Origin: Tateyamaria omphalii
GTDB taxonomy: Bacteria; Pseudomonadota; Alphaproteobacteria; Rhodobacterales; Rhodobacteraceae
Direction of reading: 5' to 3'
NCBI RefSeq assembly: GCF_019802125.1
Contig: NZ_JAHVHT010000002.1
Location: forward strand, 124,001-188,000
DNA: 64,000 nucleotides
The notes beneath the pieces are model-generated. The model searched no databases. It had not been told where the DNA came from and worked only from the letters and a program-made list of their open reading frames with translations. Numbering within the stretch: position 1 is the stretch's first letter; each line of letters opens with the position of its first letter. Shown in pieces: positions 8,832-18,345 of the stretch. The position numbers were made by a program, and so were the translations under genes.

Positions 8832-9920
8832 ATGGGGCTCGGCCCGGATATCGTTGAGATGCTGGCGCGGGCGCGTGCTGATCTGCGAATGGGCGTGCCC
8901 ATTGTGGTACTCGGAGAGGAGTCGATCCTTGCCGTTGCGGTCGAGGCGATGACGCCTGAGCGGCTTGCGGCCGTCCGCGCGCTTGGAACGCGGTTGGAAT
9001 TGGCTTTGACCGGTTGGCGTGCGGAGACTTTGAAGGCGCGGGTGTATGATGGTGACATCGCGCGGATTGCCGTGCCGGAGGCTGCCGCATTGGGCTGGCT
9101 CCATTCCCTGGCCGATCCGGCGGACGATCTTGCCACCCCAATGAAGGGTCCACTGCAGTCTCTGCGCGATGGCAATGCGTCTGCGCATCGTGTCGTACTT
9201 CAACTCTGCAAAGCCGCGCGGATCTTGCCCGCCGCGCTGTGCGTACCCGCACCTGACGGATTGAAATTCGCAGTGTCCCACAACCTGACGGCAATCCCCC
9301 TTGCGCTGGCCGAGCCGCTGCTTGAGCAATCGAGCCTGCTGCACCCGGTTGTTCAGGCGCGTTTGCCAGTGGAAGCCTCCGAAGCGGGCCGACTGCATGT
9401 ATTCCGTCCCGAAGATGGAGGAGAAGAGCACTACGCTTTCGAAATCGGACGTCCGGATCGCAGCAAACCGGTGCTTGCGCGCCTGCATTCCGCCTGTTTC
9501 ACGGGCGATGTCATGGGCAGCCTGAAGTGCGATTGCGGCCCTCAATTGCGGGGCGCACTGGCGCAGATGGGTTCGGAAGGATCGGGCGTACTTCTCTATA
9601 TGAACCAGGAAGGGCGAGGCATCGGCCTGGCGAACAAAATGCGAGCCTATGCCCTGCAGGACCAGGGTTTTGATACCGTGGACGCGAACCACAGGCTAGG
9701 TTTTGAGGATGATGAGCGTGATTTCCGACTGGGGTCCGACATTCTGAAATCCATGGGCTTTGGTGCCGTGCGCCTGCTGACCAACAACCCGGCCAAGGTC
9801 GCGATGATGGAAGCCAGCGGCGTCGCTGTCACGGAACGTGTGCCTTTGAAAGTGGGCGAGACCCGCTTCAACCGGGACTATCTGGCAACCAAGGCCGCGA
9901 AATCGGGGCATCTGCTTTGA
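8832..9920 (+). CDS. ribA: GTP cyclohydrolase II with an N-terminal degenerate RibB-like domain
   Basis: First enzyme of riboflavin synthesis, opening GTP to the diaminopyrimidine. The C-terminal half carries the RibA signature: LHSACFTGDVMGSLKCDCG with the three zinc Cys, then NQEGRGIGL. Length is 362 residues against about 200 for a stand-alone RibA. The first 150 residues (MGVPIVVLGEES, VEAMTPERLAA, later AHRVVLQLCKAARILPAAL) follow the order of a RibB domain but lack its acidic active-site cluster. The ATG at 8832 has GAAGAGGA upstream. It overlaps the next gene by 4 bp. Confidence 0.88.
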   Translation: MGLGPDIVEMLARARADLRMGVPIVVLGEESILAVAVEAMTPERLAAVRALGTRLELALTGWRAETLKARVYDGDIARIAVPEAAALGWLHSLADPADDLATPMKGPLQSLRDGNASAHRVVLQLCKAARILPAALCVPAPDGLKFAVSHNLTAIPLALAEPLLEQSSLLHPVVQARLPVEASEAGRLHVFRPEDGGEEHYAFEIGRPDRSKPVLARLHSACFTGDVMGSLKCDCGPQLRGALAQMGSEGSGVLLYMNQEGRGIGLANKMRAYALQDQGFDTVDANHRLGFEDDERDFRLGSDILKSMGFGAVRLLTNNPAKVAMMEASGVAVTERVPLKVGETRFNRDYLATKAAKSGHLL

Positions 9921-10414
9921 CCACTCTGGATATGGTGGTGACGCCGAGCGGGCTGCGCTTTGGCGGGCGGGTCTTTCCCTGCACGGTTGGCAGGGGCGGC
10001 ATCAGCCGGAAAAAACGGGAGGGGGATGGGGCGACGCCCTGGGGCACGCATCGGATCGTTGGTATGCTTTACCGGCCCGACCGTATGGCACCCCCCGCAG
10101 ATTGGGCCGTTCCCATCCGGCCGGGGGATCTGTGGTCCGATGATGGCGAGGATGAGGACTACAACCATATGGTCCGCGCACCCTACGGGGGCAGCCATGA
10201 GGTTTTGCGGCGGGCGGATCCGCTTTATGATCTGGTGATCCTGACGGACTGGAACTGGCCCTATGCCGTGCCGGGGCGCGGGTCGGCCATTTTTGTCCAT
10301 CGCTGGCGCAGGCCGGGGTATCCGACCGAAGGGTGCATCGGGTTGCGGCCTGACCATTTGAAATGGATTGCGCGGCGGATCCGGTTTGAGACGCGGTTGA
10401 TCGTGGGCGGGTGA
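9917..10414 (+). CDS. L,D-transpeptidase family protein
   Basis: A 165-residue protein with a YkuD-type catalytic domain. The active-site segment is HRWRRPGYPTEGCIGL, giving the conserved His, Gly and nucleophilic Cys of enzymes that cross-link or anchor proteins to peptidoglycan. No signal peptide is visible, so the location is unclear; many short members of this family also lack one. The TTG start overlaps the ribA stop (TTGA). An ATG at 9932 is an alternative that shortens it by five residues. Confidence 0.8.
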   Translation: MTTLDMVVTPSGLRFGGRVFPCTVGRGGISRKKREGDGATPWGTHRIVGMLYRPDRMAPPADWAVPIRPGDLWSDDGEDEDYNHMVRAPYGGSHEVLRRADPLYDLVILTDWNWPYAVPGRGSAIFVHRWRRPGYPTEGCIGLRPDHLKWIARRIRFETRLIVGG

Positions 10415-10479
10415 CCCACGCTGGGACATGCAGCCACCCCAGACTTATCAACGGCTTACAGAGGCGCTTTCAGAAAGCG

Positions 10480-11133
10480 TTAACCTTTCACGCGCGCGCC
10501 GAAGATGGCGGAGCCGACACGGACATGGGTGGCGCCCAGCGCGATGGCGCTTTCGAAGTCGCCGCTCATGCCCATGGACAGACCCGCCAGACCATTGCGT
10601 TCGGCGATCTTGGCGAGCAGGGCGAAATGCAATGACGGCTCTTCATCCACAGGCGGAATGCACATGAGACCCTGGACCGGCAGGTCGAGGCTGCGGCACT
10701 CGGCCACGAAGGCGTCCGCGTCTGCCGGCAGCACACCCGCCTTCTGCGGCTCCTCGCCGGTGTTGACCTGTAGAAAAATGTCGGGGCACTGCCCGATCTC
10801 TTGTGCGAGGCGGGCGATGGATTTGGCCAGTTTGGGCCGATCTACGGAATGGATCGCCTGAAAGAGCTGCATGGCCTGCCGCACCTTGTTGCTTTGCAGG
10901 GGTCCGATCAGATGCACCTCTACGTCGCCGTATTGATCGCGCAACCCGGGCCATTTGCCTTCGGCTTCCTGAACGCGGTTTTCACCAAAAAGACGGTGCC
11001 CTTCGTCCAGCACGGCAGTGACACGGTCCAATGGTTGCACCTTGCTGACCGCGATCAGCTTGACGTCTCGCGGATCGCGACCTGCTTTGGCGCAGGCGGC
11101 TTCGATCTTGGCAGTGATTTCGGACAGGGACAT
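10480..11133 (-). CDS. YggS-family PLP-binding protein (PLP homeostasis)
   Basis: A 217-residue, single-domain alanine-racemase-like barrel. The PLP lysine sits in KLIAVSKVQP near residue 31, followed by FGENRVQEA, HLIGPLQSNK, and GMSGDFESAI with the phosphate-binding segment near the C-terminus. Members have no known catalytic activity; they buffer pyridoxal phosphate and influence amino-acid pools. Length is typical. It is a single gene between convergent and divergent neighbours, and no other PLP-related gene lies beside it. Confidence 0.92.
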   Translation of the reverse strand: MSLSEITAKIEAACAKAGRDPRDVKLIAVSKVQPLDRVTAVLDEGHRLFGENRVQEAEGKWPGLRDQYGDVEVHLIGPLQSNKVRQAMQLFQAIHSVDRPKLAKSIARLAQEIGQCPDIFLQVNTGEEPQKAGVLPADADAFVAECRSLDLPVQGLMCIPPVDEEPSLHFALLAKIAERNGLAGLSMGMSGDFESAIALGATHVRVGSAIFGARVKG

Positions 11134-11205
11134 AGCGCACCTATTGCGACGGGATCACCGTGCAGAAAGCATGGCCTGCACCGAATTGCAAAGGGGCGGG
11201 AAACG

Positions 11206-11232
11206 AAAAGGGGCAGACCAAAGGCCTGCCCC
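11206..11232 (-). terminator. Rho-independent terminator of the porin gene
   Basis: Inverted repeat GGGGCAGACC / GGCCTGCCCC (11210-11219 and 11223-11232) with a 3-base loop. Read leftward it ends in TTTT. It lies 25 bp after the porin stop codon, and no other leftward gene could use it. Confidence 0.82.
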
Positions 11233-11256
11233 AAATCGTTGGTATGCGATCAACTA

Positions 11257-12243
11257 TTAGAAGTTGAAGATCACACCCAGGTCGGCAATGGTGTTGCCGG
11301 AAGTGTTTTGGCCAACACCACCGCGCAGCGACACGCCGCCGCCCAGCGAGTGACGGAAGCCGATTGCGACGACTTCGTCTTCTGCGTCCAGACCGGAGTC
11401 GGAGAACGCGAAGCGAATTTCAGTCGCAGCGCCAACGTCGTACTTGGCGGACAGACCATACATGGTCTCGTCGTTGATGTCGGAGTCGCCAACCAGGATC
11501 GAGAAGGCAAACGCGCCGATCTCACCACCGAACGAGATGACCCAGAAGTCGTTGTCCAGAGCAGCAACGCCAGCACCGTTCACGTCGGTGTCTTCGTTAC
11601 CGAACGCAACACCGGCGGAGTAGTTGCCGAAGTTGTAGCCGAAACCAATCTGGTACTCGGAGCGGTTGACCGTGTCACCAACGGCGATGCCGGTGGATGC
11701 TTCGGTTGCAACAGCAGCGGAGTCGTCGGTGATCGACGCAGCAACGGTGAAATCACCTGCTGTGTAGCGCAGCTTGACAGTCGGAGCGACGTCGTCTGTG
11801 CCCGTGCCGAAGCCGGAAGCAGGAACGTTGTTGAACGCCGACGATTGTTCAGCAAACGATGTCAGACCAACGCCGTAGCCGTAGTAGTCAACCACGTCAC
11901 CCGAGTCGATCACGTCGGAGACGTGACCCACGTCCAGACGGAAGCCACCGGTCGAAACCGCGAAGCCCGCTGCGGAGTTGTTAGCAACGTTGGATGCGCC
12001 GCTCGACTGGTCGTCTGTTTGGAAACGGATACGACCTTCGAACTCCAGACCGTTGTCGGAAGTCGCGGTGCCAGTTGCGGTCAGACGGAAGCGCTGTTCG
12101 ATGCGCAGTTCGTCGGTTGTCGCGGAGTCGTTGCCTTCATCGTAGAAGAGGCCGAAACGGCCAAAGCCGCCAAACGTCACTTCCGCAGCTGCCATGCCGG
12201 TCGTGGCGATGAGCGCGGTTGTAGCGAAGAGAACTTTTTTCAT
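11257..12243 (-). CDS. Rhodobacter-type outer-membrane porin
   Basis: A 328-residue general porin. There is a clear signal peptide (MKKVLFATTALIATTGMAAA, cleaved before EVTFGG), an acidic, Gly- and Asn-rich body of amphipathic strands, and a final strand LGVIFNF ending in Phe, the signal for barrel assembly. The composition (high Asp and Glu, no Cys) and the FGGFGRFGLFYDEG opening are typical of Rhodobacter porins. Codon usage is strongly biased, as in abundant proteins. A dedicated terminator follows it, so it is probably transcribed alone from the 264-bp gap upstream. Confidence 0.93.
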   Translation of the reverse strand: MKKVLFATTALIATTGMAAAEVTFGGFGRFGLFYDEGNDSATTDELRIEQRFRLTATGTATSDNGLEFEGRIRFQTDDQSSGASNVANNSAAGFAVSTGGFRLDVGHVSDVIDSGDVVDYYGYGVGLTSFAEQSSAFNNVPASGFGTGTDDVAPTVKLRYTAGDFTVAASITDDSAAVATEASTGIAVGDTVNRSEYQIGFGYNFGNYSAGVAFGNEDTDVNGAGVAALDNDFWVISFGGEIGAFAFSILVGDSDINDETMYGLSAKYDVGAATEIRFAFSDSGLDAEDEVVAIGFRHSLGGGVSLRGGVGQNTSGNTIADLGVIFNF

Positions 12244-12507
12244 GAGTTTTCCCTCGGTTTTCAGTCACACGCCCTAACCGGGGAATCCGGCGAGGGGATG
12301 GATGCTGTCTCAACCATTTGCCGCGCCACCTCAAGCAACGCATCGCACCCTGCCCCCAATTACGGCAATGTTGGTGCAGCTTTGCCACAGTGCTGCCCCA
12401 GCGCAACGTGACGGTTTCGCGCGTGACGCCAGCGTGCACCGGCCCGCCTTGCGAGCCTAGGGCAACTTGTCTATCACGGTGCGAAAGAACTGGGATTGGG
12501 ACATCCA

Positions 12508-13002
12508 ATGCGCAAAACGCGAGTAGTCGGCCGAGTGGCGGCCCTGTCTTTGGCCGTGTTTCTGGCCGCCTGTGGGGGCCGGATTGGCGTCACCGACCCC
12601 GATTCCGAACGTATTGTTGGCGACGGTGACAGCGCGCGCGAACGGGATATTCGCACCGGCACGACGCTGGGCGAAGCCTTGCGTGCACGGCGCAATCAGG
12701 AATCTATTGTACGGGTCAACAAATATATCTGGTCCGCGTCGCTTCAGGTTCTTGATTTCCTGCCGATTCAGTCGGTCGATCCGTTTACGGGCGTGATCGT
12801 GACAGGTTACGGCACGCCCCCCGGTGGCGGTCGTGCGTATCGTGCGACGGTGTTGATTGGTGATCCCGCGTTGGACGCGCGGTCATTGAATGTCGCCTTG
12901 CAGACCCGCAGCGGTCCAGCCAGCACCGCAACCGTGCGCGCGATCGAGGATGCGATCTTGACCCGCGCACGTCAGCTACGGGTGGCCGACAACCGGCTAT
13001 AG
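12508..13002 (+). CDS. DUF3576 lipoprotein
   Basis: A 164-residue predicted lipoprotein. The N-terminus is positively charged (MRKTR), then hydrophobic, with a lipobox LAAC giving lipidation of the Cys in AACGG. The body ([19 protein letters not shown] onward) fits DUF3576, a family found upstream of leuS in alphaproteobacteria. Function unknown; periplasmic or membrane-attached by prediction. ATG at 12508 preferred over an in-frame TTG four codons upstream. It is followed by a hairpin before leuS. Confidence 0.8.
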   Translation: MRKTRVVGRVAALSLAVFLAACGGRIGVTDPDSERIVGDGDSARERDIRTGTTLGEALRARRNQESIVRVNKYIWSASLQVLDFLPIQSVDPFTGVIVTGYGTPPGGGRAYRATVLIGDPALDARSLNVALQTRSGPASTATVRAIEDAILTRARQLRVADNRL

Positions 13003-13038
13003 GCCCTTTTCGCGCATCACTTTCCACTCTATCACACG

Positions 13039-13062
13039 CGCCGGGCCCTTCGCCCGGCGTTT
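13039..13062 (+). terminator. Hairpin between DUF3576 gene and leuS
   Basis: Perfect 8-bp inverted repeat CGCCGGGC / GCCCGGCG (13039-13046 and 13052-13059) with a 5-base loop, followed by only TTT. It could be a weak terminator or attenuator in front of leuS. No leucine-rich leader peptide or T-box is visible. Confidence 0.5.
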
Positions 13063-13081
13063 GCACATTCAGGACCAGACC

Positions 13082-15619
13082 ATGGCAACCTATACCCCAT
13101 CCGAGATCGAAGCCCGCTGGCAGGCCGCCTGGGAGCAGGCGGACGTGTTCAAGGCCAAGCGCAGCGCCGACAAGCCCAAGTATTACGTGCTTGAGATGTT
13201 CCCGTACCCGTCGGGCCGCATCCATATGGGCCACGTGCGCAACTACACGATGGGCGACGTGATCGCCCGCTACAAGATGTCGACCGGCCACAACGTGCTG
13301 CACCCCATGGGCTGGGACGCCTTTGGGATGCCGGCCGAGAATGCGGCCATGGCCATTGGCGGGCATCCGAAGACCTGGACCTATGAAAACATCGCCGACA
13401 TGCGTGGGCAGATGAAGCCCCTTGGCCTGTCCATCGACTGGAGTCGGGAGTTCGCGACCTGCGATCCCGAGTATTACGGTCAGCAGCAGGCGCTGTTCCT
13501 CGACATGCTTGAGGCCGGACTTGTGTACCGCAAGAACGCGCAGGTGAACTGGGATCCGGTCGACATGACCGTGCTTGCCAATGAGCAGGTCATCGACGGC
13601 AAGGGCTGGCGGTCGGGCGCAGAGGTGGAACGGCGTGAGTTGACGCAGTGGTTCTTCAAGATTTCCGACATGGCCGGGGAGTTGAAGGATGCGCTGAGCG
13701 GCCTCGACAACTGGCCTGCCAAGGTCCGGTTGATGCAGGAGAACTGGATCGGTGAGAGCCGCGGGATCGAGATCACCTTTCACCGTACGGATGGGAACGG
13801 CGCGATCCAGTGCTATTCGACCCGTCCCGACACGATGCGCGGTGCATCCTTTATTGCCGTGGCTCCCGACCATCCGGTGGCGAAGGCGCTTGAGGCGGAC
13901 AACCCGGACTTGGCGGCCTTTATCGATGAGTGCCGCAAGATGGACACCACTGAGGCGGCCATGGAGAAGGCCGAGAAGAAGGGTGTTGATACGGGCATTC
14001 GCGTCAAGCACCCGGTCTATGCCGACCGTGAATTGCCCGTATGGATCGGCAATTTCGTGTTGATGGATTATGGGACGGGCGCTGTCTTTGGCTGCCCGGC
14101 CCATGACCAGCGCGATCTGGATTTTGCGCGGAAGTACGATTTGCCGGTGCAGAATGCGTTTCGTATGCCGGGTAATGAAACCGATGTCGAGAACGAGGCG
14201 CTTATCCCGGCCAAGACGGAGCCGGTTGTCTATATCGACCACTTCGCGGGCATCGTGAACGCGACGAGCGAGGACGGCATCAACGCCACCCTCGACTATT
14301 TCGAGGCGCATGGGCTGGGCAAAGGGCAAACGCAGTACCGCCTGCGCGACTGGGGTCTCAGCCGCCAGCGCTATTGGGGTTGCCCGATCCCTGTCGTCCA
14401 TTGCGATGCGTGCGGCGTGGTGCCGGAGAAGAAGGAAAACCTGCCTGTCGAGCTGCCCGACGATGTGACCTTTGACATCCCCGGCAACCCGCTTGACCGC
14501 CACCCGACCTGGCGCGATGTGCCCTGCCCTGCTTGCGGCAAACCCGCCAAGCGCGAAACGGACACGATGGACACCTTTGTCGATTCGTCCTGGTACTTTG
14601 CGCGCTTCACGGCGCCTCATGCTCCGACGCCAACCGATCTCGACGACGCGGCCTACTGGATGAATGTCGACCAGTACATCGGCGGCATCGAGCACGCGAT
14701 CCTGCACCTGCTCTATTCCCGTTTCTTTGCACGGGCGATGCGGATCACTGGGCATTTGCCGCAGGGATGCGAAGAGCCATTCAACGCGCTCTTTACCCAA
14801 GGGATGGTCACGCATGAGATCTACCAGACCCGCGACGCCAAGGGGCGCCCGGTCTATCACCTGCCCGAAGAGGTCACAGGCGGCAAACTGGCGGACGGAA
14901 CCGAGGTGGAAATCATCCCCTCGGCCAAGATGTCGAAGTCCAAGAAGAACGTGGTGGACCCGGCGAGCATCATCGCCAGCTACGGCGCGGACACCGCGCG
15001 CTGGTTCGTGCTGAGCGACTCGCCGCCCGAGCGGGATGTGGAATGGACGGCCTCGGGCGCTGAAGCGGCCTACAAACACCTCGCCCGCGTCTGGAACCTC
15101 TGCGATCGGATCGGGGAGATGGACAAGGAAGCGCCGGGCACGGGCGACGATGACTTGCTGCGCGCCATGCACAAGACCATCCACGACGTGACCATGGGCG
15201 TGGAATCCTTCGGCTTCAACGCCGCCATCGCCAAGCTCTATGGCTTCACGGCGACCTTGCAGAAGTCCAAGGCCAGCTATGCCGCCCAACGGCAAGCGGT
15301 CATGACGCTTGCGCAGCTCATGGCACCCATGACGCCACACCTGGCCGAAGACATCTGGGCGCATCAGGGCGGCGAAGGGTTGATCATCCATGCGCCTTGG
15401 CCCATCGCGGACGCGGCCATGCTCGTCTCCGACACCGTCACCCTGCCGATCCAGATCAACGGCAAGCGGCGTGGTGAAATCACCGTCGCTGCTGACATGG
15501 ACAAGGCCGAGGTTGAAAAACAAGCGCTGGCAACCGAAGCTGTGCAAAAGGCGCTGGATGGCGGCACCCCCAAAAAGGTGATCGTGGTCCCGGGCCGTAT
15601 CGTCAACGTGGTGGTCTGA
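13082..15619 (+). CDS. leuS: Leucyl-tRNA synthetase
   Basis: Class I aminoacyl-tRNA synthetase of 845 residues, normal for bacterial LeuRS. The HIGH-type motif is in [10 protein letters not shown] (42-51), the KMSKS loop at 616-620, and the CP1 editing domain lies between them, with the Thr-rich stretch around CYSTRPDTM. The zinc-like insert (CDACG, CPACG) is visible near 440-490. I chose the ATG giving [10 protein letters not shown]; a second in-frame ATG seven codons upstream adds nothing conserved. It is followed after 6 bp by lptE, a common alphaproteobacterial order. Confidence 0.97.
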   Translation: MATYTPSEIEARWQAAWEQADVFKAKRSADKPKYYVLEMFPYPSGRIHMGHVRNYTMGDVIARYKMSTGHNVLHPMGWDAFGMPAENAAMAIGGHPKTWTYENIADMRGQMKPLGLSIDWSREFATCDPEYYGQQQALFLDMLEAGLVYRKNAQVNWDPVDMTVLANEQVIDGKGWRSGAEVERRELTQWFFKISDMAGELKDALSGLDNWPAKVRLMQENWIGESRGIEITFHRTDGNGAIQCYSTRPDTMRGASFIAVAPDHPVAKALEADNPDLAAFIDECRKMDTTEAAMEKAEKKGVDTGIRVKHPVYADRELPVWIGNFVLMDYGTGAVFGCPAHDQRDLDFARKYDLPVQNAFRMPGNETDVENEALIPAKTEPVVYIDHFAGIVNATSEDGINATLDYFEAHGLGKGQTQYRLRDWGLSRQRYWGCPIPVVHCDACGVVPEKKENLPVELPDDVTFDIPGNPLDRHPTWRDVPCPACGKPAKRETDTMDTFVDSSWYFARFTAPHAPTPTDLDDAAYWMNVDQYIGGIEHAILHLLYSRFFARAMRITGHLPQGCEEPFNALFTQGMVTHEIYQTRDAKGRPVYHLPEEVTGGKLADGTEVEIIPSAKMSKSKKNVVDPASIIASYGADTARWFVLSDSPPERDVEWTASGAEAAYKHLARVWNLCDRIGEMDKEAPGTGDDDLLRAMHKTIHDVTMGVESFGFNAAIAKLYGFTATLQKSKASYAAQRQAVMTLAQLMAPMTPHLAEDIWAHQGGEGLIIHAPWPIADAAMLVSDTVTLPIQINGKRRGEITVAADMDKAEVEKQALATEAVQKALDGGTPKKVIVVPGRIVNVVV

Positions 15620-15625
15620 TCCGAC

Positions 15626-16093
15626 ATGCGCCTGCTTGCTGCCCTCGCCTTTGCCCTGACCGTCGCCGCCTGCGGTTTTGAACCGGTCTATGGACCCGGC
15701 GGTACGGGCACCAAGCTGCAAAACCAGGTGCAGGTGGACCCGCCACGGGACCGCGAAGGCTTCCTGCTGGTCCGGCAACTGGAAGAGCGGCTGGGGCGCG
15801 CGGCCAATCCCGCCTACAAGCTCGCCATCGACCTGTCCGTGGGTGAAGAGGCGCGCGCCATCGACCCCGATGGCGACATCCGCCGCTACCATATGATCGG
15901 CTCCGCCGCCTTTGCCCTGTCGGACGCCACAACCGGAGAGGTTATCCTCTCCGACCTTGTGGATAACTTCGTGGGTTATTCTGCGACGGGTACAACCGTT
16001 GCGACATTGTCGGCCCAGCGCGACGCGACGGAGCGGCTGATGACCATCCTTGCGGACGAAATTGTGCTGCAATTGCAAACATCTGACCTATGA
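15626..16093 (+). CDS. lptE: LPS-assembly lipoprotein LptE
   Basis: A 155-residue lipoprotein that plugs and supports the LptD barrel in lipopolysaccharide export. The signal peptide ends in a lipobox with lipidated Cys at residue 16, followed by GFEPVYG, the usual start of mature alphaproteobacterial LptE. The remainder has the alternating helix-strand pattern of the family (RRYHMIGSAAFAL, ERLMTILADEIVLQL). Position between leuS and holA supports the call. It overlaps holA by 4 bp (ATGA). Confidence 0.88.
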   Translation: MRLLAALAFALTVAACGFEPVYGPGGTGTKLQNQVQVDPPRDREGFLLVRQLEERLGRAANPAYKLAIDLSVGEEARAIDPDGDIRRYHMIGSAAFALSDATTGEVILSDLVDNFVGYSATGTTVATLSAQRDATERLMTILADEIVLQLQTSDL

Positions 16094-17091
16094 AGTTGAA
16101 CACGGGCCAGGCGACCGCGTATTTCGCCAAACCGGACCCGGATGCGGCGGGGCTGTTGATATACGGCGCGGACGGGATGCGGATCGCCCTGAAGCGGCAA
16201 CAGGTGGTGGCCGCACTGATCGGCCCGCAGGGTGAGGAAGAAATGCGCCTGACCCGCATCGGCGCGGGCGATCTGCGCAAGGAACCCGCCCTGCTTCTTG
16301 ACGCGGTCAAGGCCATCGGCTTCTTTCCTGGTCCCCGCGTCGCGCTGGTCGAGGATGCCAACGAAAATGTCGGCCCGGTCATCACCGACGCGCTGTCGGA
16401 CTGGGCGCCGGGCGACGCGCAGATCGTGGTCACGGCGGGCGCGCTCAAACCGACGTCAAAACTGCGCAAGGCGTTCGAGGCACATACCAAGGCCTATGCC
16501 GCAGGCATCTACGACAACCCGCCAACACGGGACGAGATTGAGCGCGACCTGATGGCTGCAGGCATCACCAACCCACCGCAGGAAGCGATGCACCTGCTCA
16601 TGGACCTTGCCCGGCAACTCGAACCCGGTGATTTCCGCCAAACGCTTGAAAAGGTCGGGCTCTACAAACTGAACGACCCGGAACCGCTGAGCGCCGAAGA
16701 CATTGCCGCCTGCGCGCCCGCGTCGATCGAGGCCGATGTGGACGACGTGTTGCTGGTGGTCGGCGACGGCAATGCCGCGGCCATCGGCCCGGTGATGCAA
16801 CGCCTGCAAGCGCAGGGCGTGAACGCAGTGGCACTGTGCATCGGGGCGATGCGCCACTTCCGCAGCTTGCACCGGGCCGCAAGCGATACATCAGGCCGCC
16901 CGCAAATCTGGGGCCCCAACCGAGATAAGATGCTGGCGCAGGCCCGCAGCTGGGGCGCACCGAAACTGGAAATGGCGCTGACCGAACTGACGGACACCGA
17001 CCTGCAACTCCGCTCAGCCGGTCAAAACGCCCCGGCCCTCGCCCTCGTCGAGCGCTGCTTCATCCGGCTCGCCATGCTCGCGCGCAGATAG
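16090..17091 (+). CDS. holA: DNA polymerase III delta subunit
   Basis: The 333-residue clamp-loader subunit that opens the sliding clamp. Features of the family are the early YGADGMRI segment, DLRKEPALLLDAV, and the helical collar region near the C-terminus (KMLAQARSWGAPKLEMALTEL). Like other delta subunits it lacks a working Walker A motif. Length is normal. It is coupled to lptE, and its stop is followed by a repeat in a convergent gap. Confidence 0.9.
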   Translation: MKLNTGQATAYFAKPDPDAAGLLIYGADGMRIALKRQQVVAALIGPQGEEEMRLTRIGAGDLRKEPALLLDAVKAIGFFPGPRVALVEDANENVGPVITDALSDWAPGDAQIVVTAGALKPTSKLRKAFEAHTKAYAAGIYDNPPTRDEIERDLMAAGITNPPQEAMHLLMDLARQLEPGDFRQTLEKVGLYKLNDPEPLSAEDIAACAPASIEADVDDVLLVVGDGNAAAIGPVMQRLQAQGVNAVALCIGAMRHFRSLHRAASDTSGRPQIWGPNRDKMLAQARSWGAPKLEMALTELTDTDLQLRSAGQNAPALALVERCFIRLAMLARR

Positions 17092-17095
17092 TCCC

Positions 17096-17174
17096 TTCTT
17101 CTGGCTGGAAATACTTTCGGGGGAGCTCGAGGGGGCAGACAGCCCCCTCGTCAGCAAAAACAAATCGCGTCGCG
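17096..17174 (+). repeat. Dispersed intergenic repeat, copy 1
   Basis: The gap between the convergent holA and GFA genes holds a repeat unit: a CTTCTTCTGG start, a hairpin CGAGGGGGC / GCCCCCTCG, then an A-rich tract and AAATCGCGT. The 38 bases 17117-17154 are identical to 49386-49423. The hairpin may act as a terminator, but a strong T-tract is missing on either strand. Confidence 0.75.
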
Positions 17175-17188
17175 CAGCGGCCTTTGGA

Positions 17189-17632
17189 TCACGCCTGCTC
17201 CGGAGGCGGTGCGGCAAACATCGCTTCCACCTCGGCCTGTGTCATCACGTGCCGCCCCTCGCCAGCAAAGGCGTAAGCGTCGGGCTTTCGGTCGATATAG
17301 ATCTCGCCTGTGAATGCGATGCCGGACGGGTCATCGAAACTGCCCATGCCCACATGCATCTGGCCATTCAGCGGCCCCGGCGCGGTGATGCGGTAGAACA
17401 GGGACGACCCGCAGGTCTTGCAAAACACCCGCTCGGCCCAGGGGGATGAGGTGTAGATTGACAGGTTCTCCTCGCCCTCGATCTCCATGCCGCCCTTGGG
17501 CACCTGGATCCCCATGAACACGCCGCCCGACCATTTGCGACACATGCCGCAGTGGCAGGCGCCGGTTTCGGTGACGGGATGGGTAACGGTGAACTTGACC
17601 GCGCCGCAGACGCAGGACCCTGTTTGTGCCAT
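17189..17632 (-). CDS. GFA/CENP-V-fold zinc protein
   Basis: A 147-residue member of the glutathione-dependent formaldehyde-activating (GFA) fold family. The zinc ligands are visible: CVC (Cys 7, 9), CHCGMC (26, 28, 31) and CKTC (71, 74). Most such proteins have not been shown to act on formaldehyde, so the activity is open. The ATG giving MAQTGSC has AGGAG upstream; longer frames are unsupported. A glutathione S-transferase gene is transcribed divergently next to it, so a thiol-related role is possible. Confidence 0.85.
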   Translation of the reverse strand: MAQTGSCVCGAVKFTVTHPVTETGACHCGMCRKWSGGVFMGIQVPKGGMEIEGEENLSIYTSSPWAERVFCKTCGSSLFYRITAPGPLNGQMHVGMGSFDDPSGIAFTGEIYIDRKPDAYAFAGEGRHVMTQAEVEAMFAAPPPEQA

Positions 17633-17754
17633 TGAAATCTCCTTGGGCATGAATGTTGCGGATACTCTAGCAGGACGTTGCGACAATTTCTGACAGCAGG
17701 GTTGTGGCTCTGCCCCGGCCCTGCAATCGTGCGCATCAAAGGGAGGGTCTGTCC

Positions 17755-18345
17755 ATGTATCGCGTCATCGGAACCGTCAAAAGCCGCGCTTTCCGTGTGC
17801 TGTGGATGCTGGAAGAGTTGGGCCAGACGTACGAGTTGGTCGAGGCAGGTCCACGTTCGGATGTGGCGCGCGAATTCAACCCGCTGGGCAAGATCCCGGC
17901 GCTGGTGGATGGCGATGCGGTGTTGACCGACAGCGTCGCCATCATGACGTATCTCGCCGACAAACATGGCGGTCTGACCGCCGCCGCAGGCACGCCGGAG
18001 CGCGCCCGGCAGGACGCCATGACCCTGTGGCTTGTCGACGAGATGGACGCGCTTTTGTGGGCCGCCAGCAAGCACGCCTTTGTCCTGCCGGAAAAGCTGC
18101 GGGTGCCGGGTGTGGTGCCGACGCTGCACAAGGAGTTTGCGCGGAATGCAGACGCCTTGGCCGGCATGTTGGAGGACTCCGGTGACTTTTTGATGGGCGA
18201 CAAGATCACGTTGCCCGATCTCTTGGCCGTGCATTGCCTCGGCTGGGCGTTCGGCGCGCAGTTTCCAGCCCTGCCCGAGCCGATCAAGGCCTACAGCAAG
18301 CGGTTGCGCGCCCGCCCGGCCTTTCGTGCGGCGGCTGCCGCTTAG
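17755..18345 (+). CDS. Glutathione S-transferase family protein
   Basis: A 196-residue protein with an N-terminal thioredoxin-like domain (YRVIGTVKSRAFRVLWMLEE; NPLGKIPALVDGD with the cis-Pro; LTDSVAIMTYLAD for glutathione binding) and an all-helical C-terminal domain (about 85-196). It should conjugate or reduce electrophiles with glutathione; the substrate is unknown. GGGAGG precedes the ATG. It ends tail to tail with the flavoprotein gene, overlapping by 4 bp. Confidence 0.9.
   Translation: MYRVIGTVKSRAFRVLWMLEELGQTYELVEAGPRSDVAREFNPLGKIPALVDGDAVLTDSVAIMTYLADKHGGLTAAAGTPERARQDAMTLWLVDEMDALLWAASKHAFVLPEKLRVPGVVPTLHKEFARNADALAGMLEDSGDFLMGDKITLPDLLAVHCLGWAFGAQFPALPEPIKAYSKRLRARPAFRAAAAA

Noticed and set aside
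10801-12411. A 536-codon plus-strand frame opposite the porin and the YggS gene.
   Set aside because: Antisense to a porin with clear signal peptide and terminal Phe; no protein-like features.
12785-16078. A very long open frame (about 1,100 codons) on the minus strand opposite leuS and lptE.
   Set aside because: It is antisense to two genes with full family motifs, is rich in Arg, His and Gly as mirrored GC-rich codons are, and shows no domain. Frames of this length are common opposite genes of high GC.
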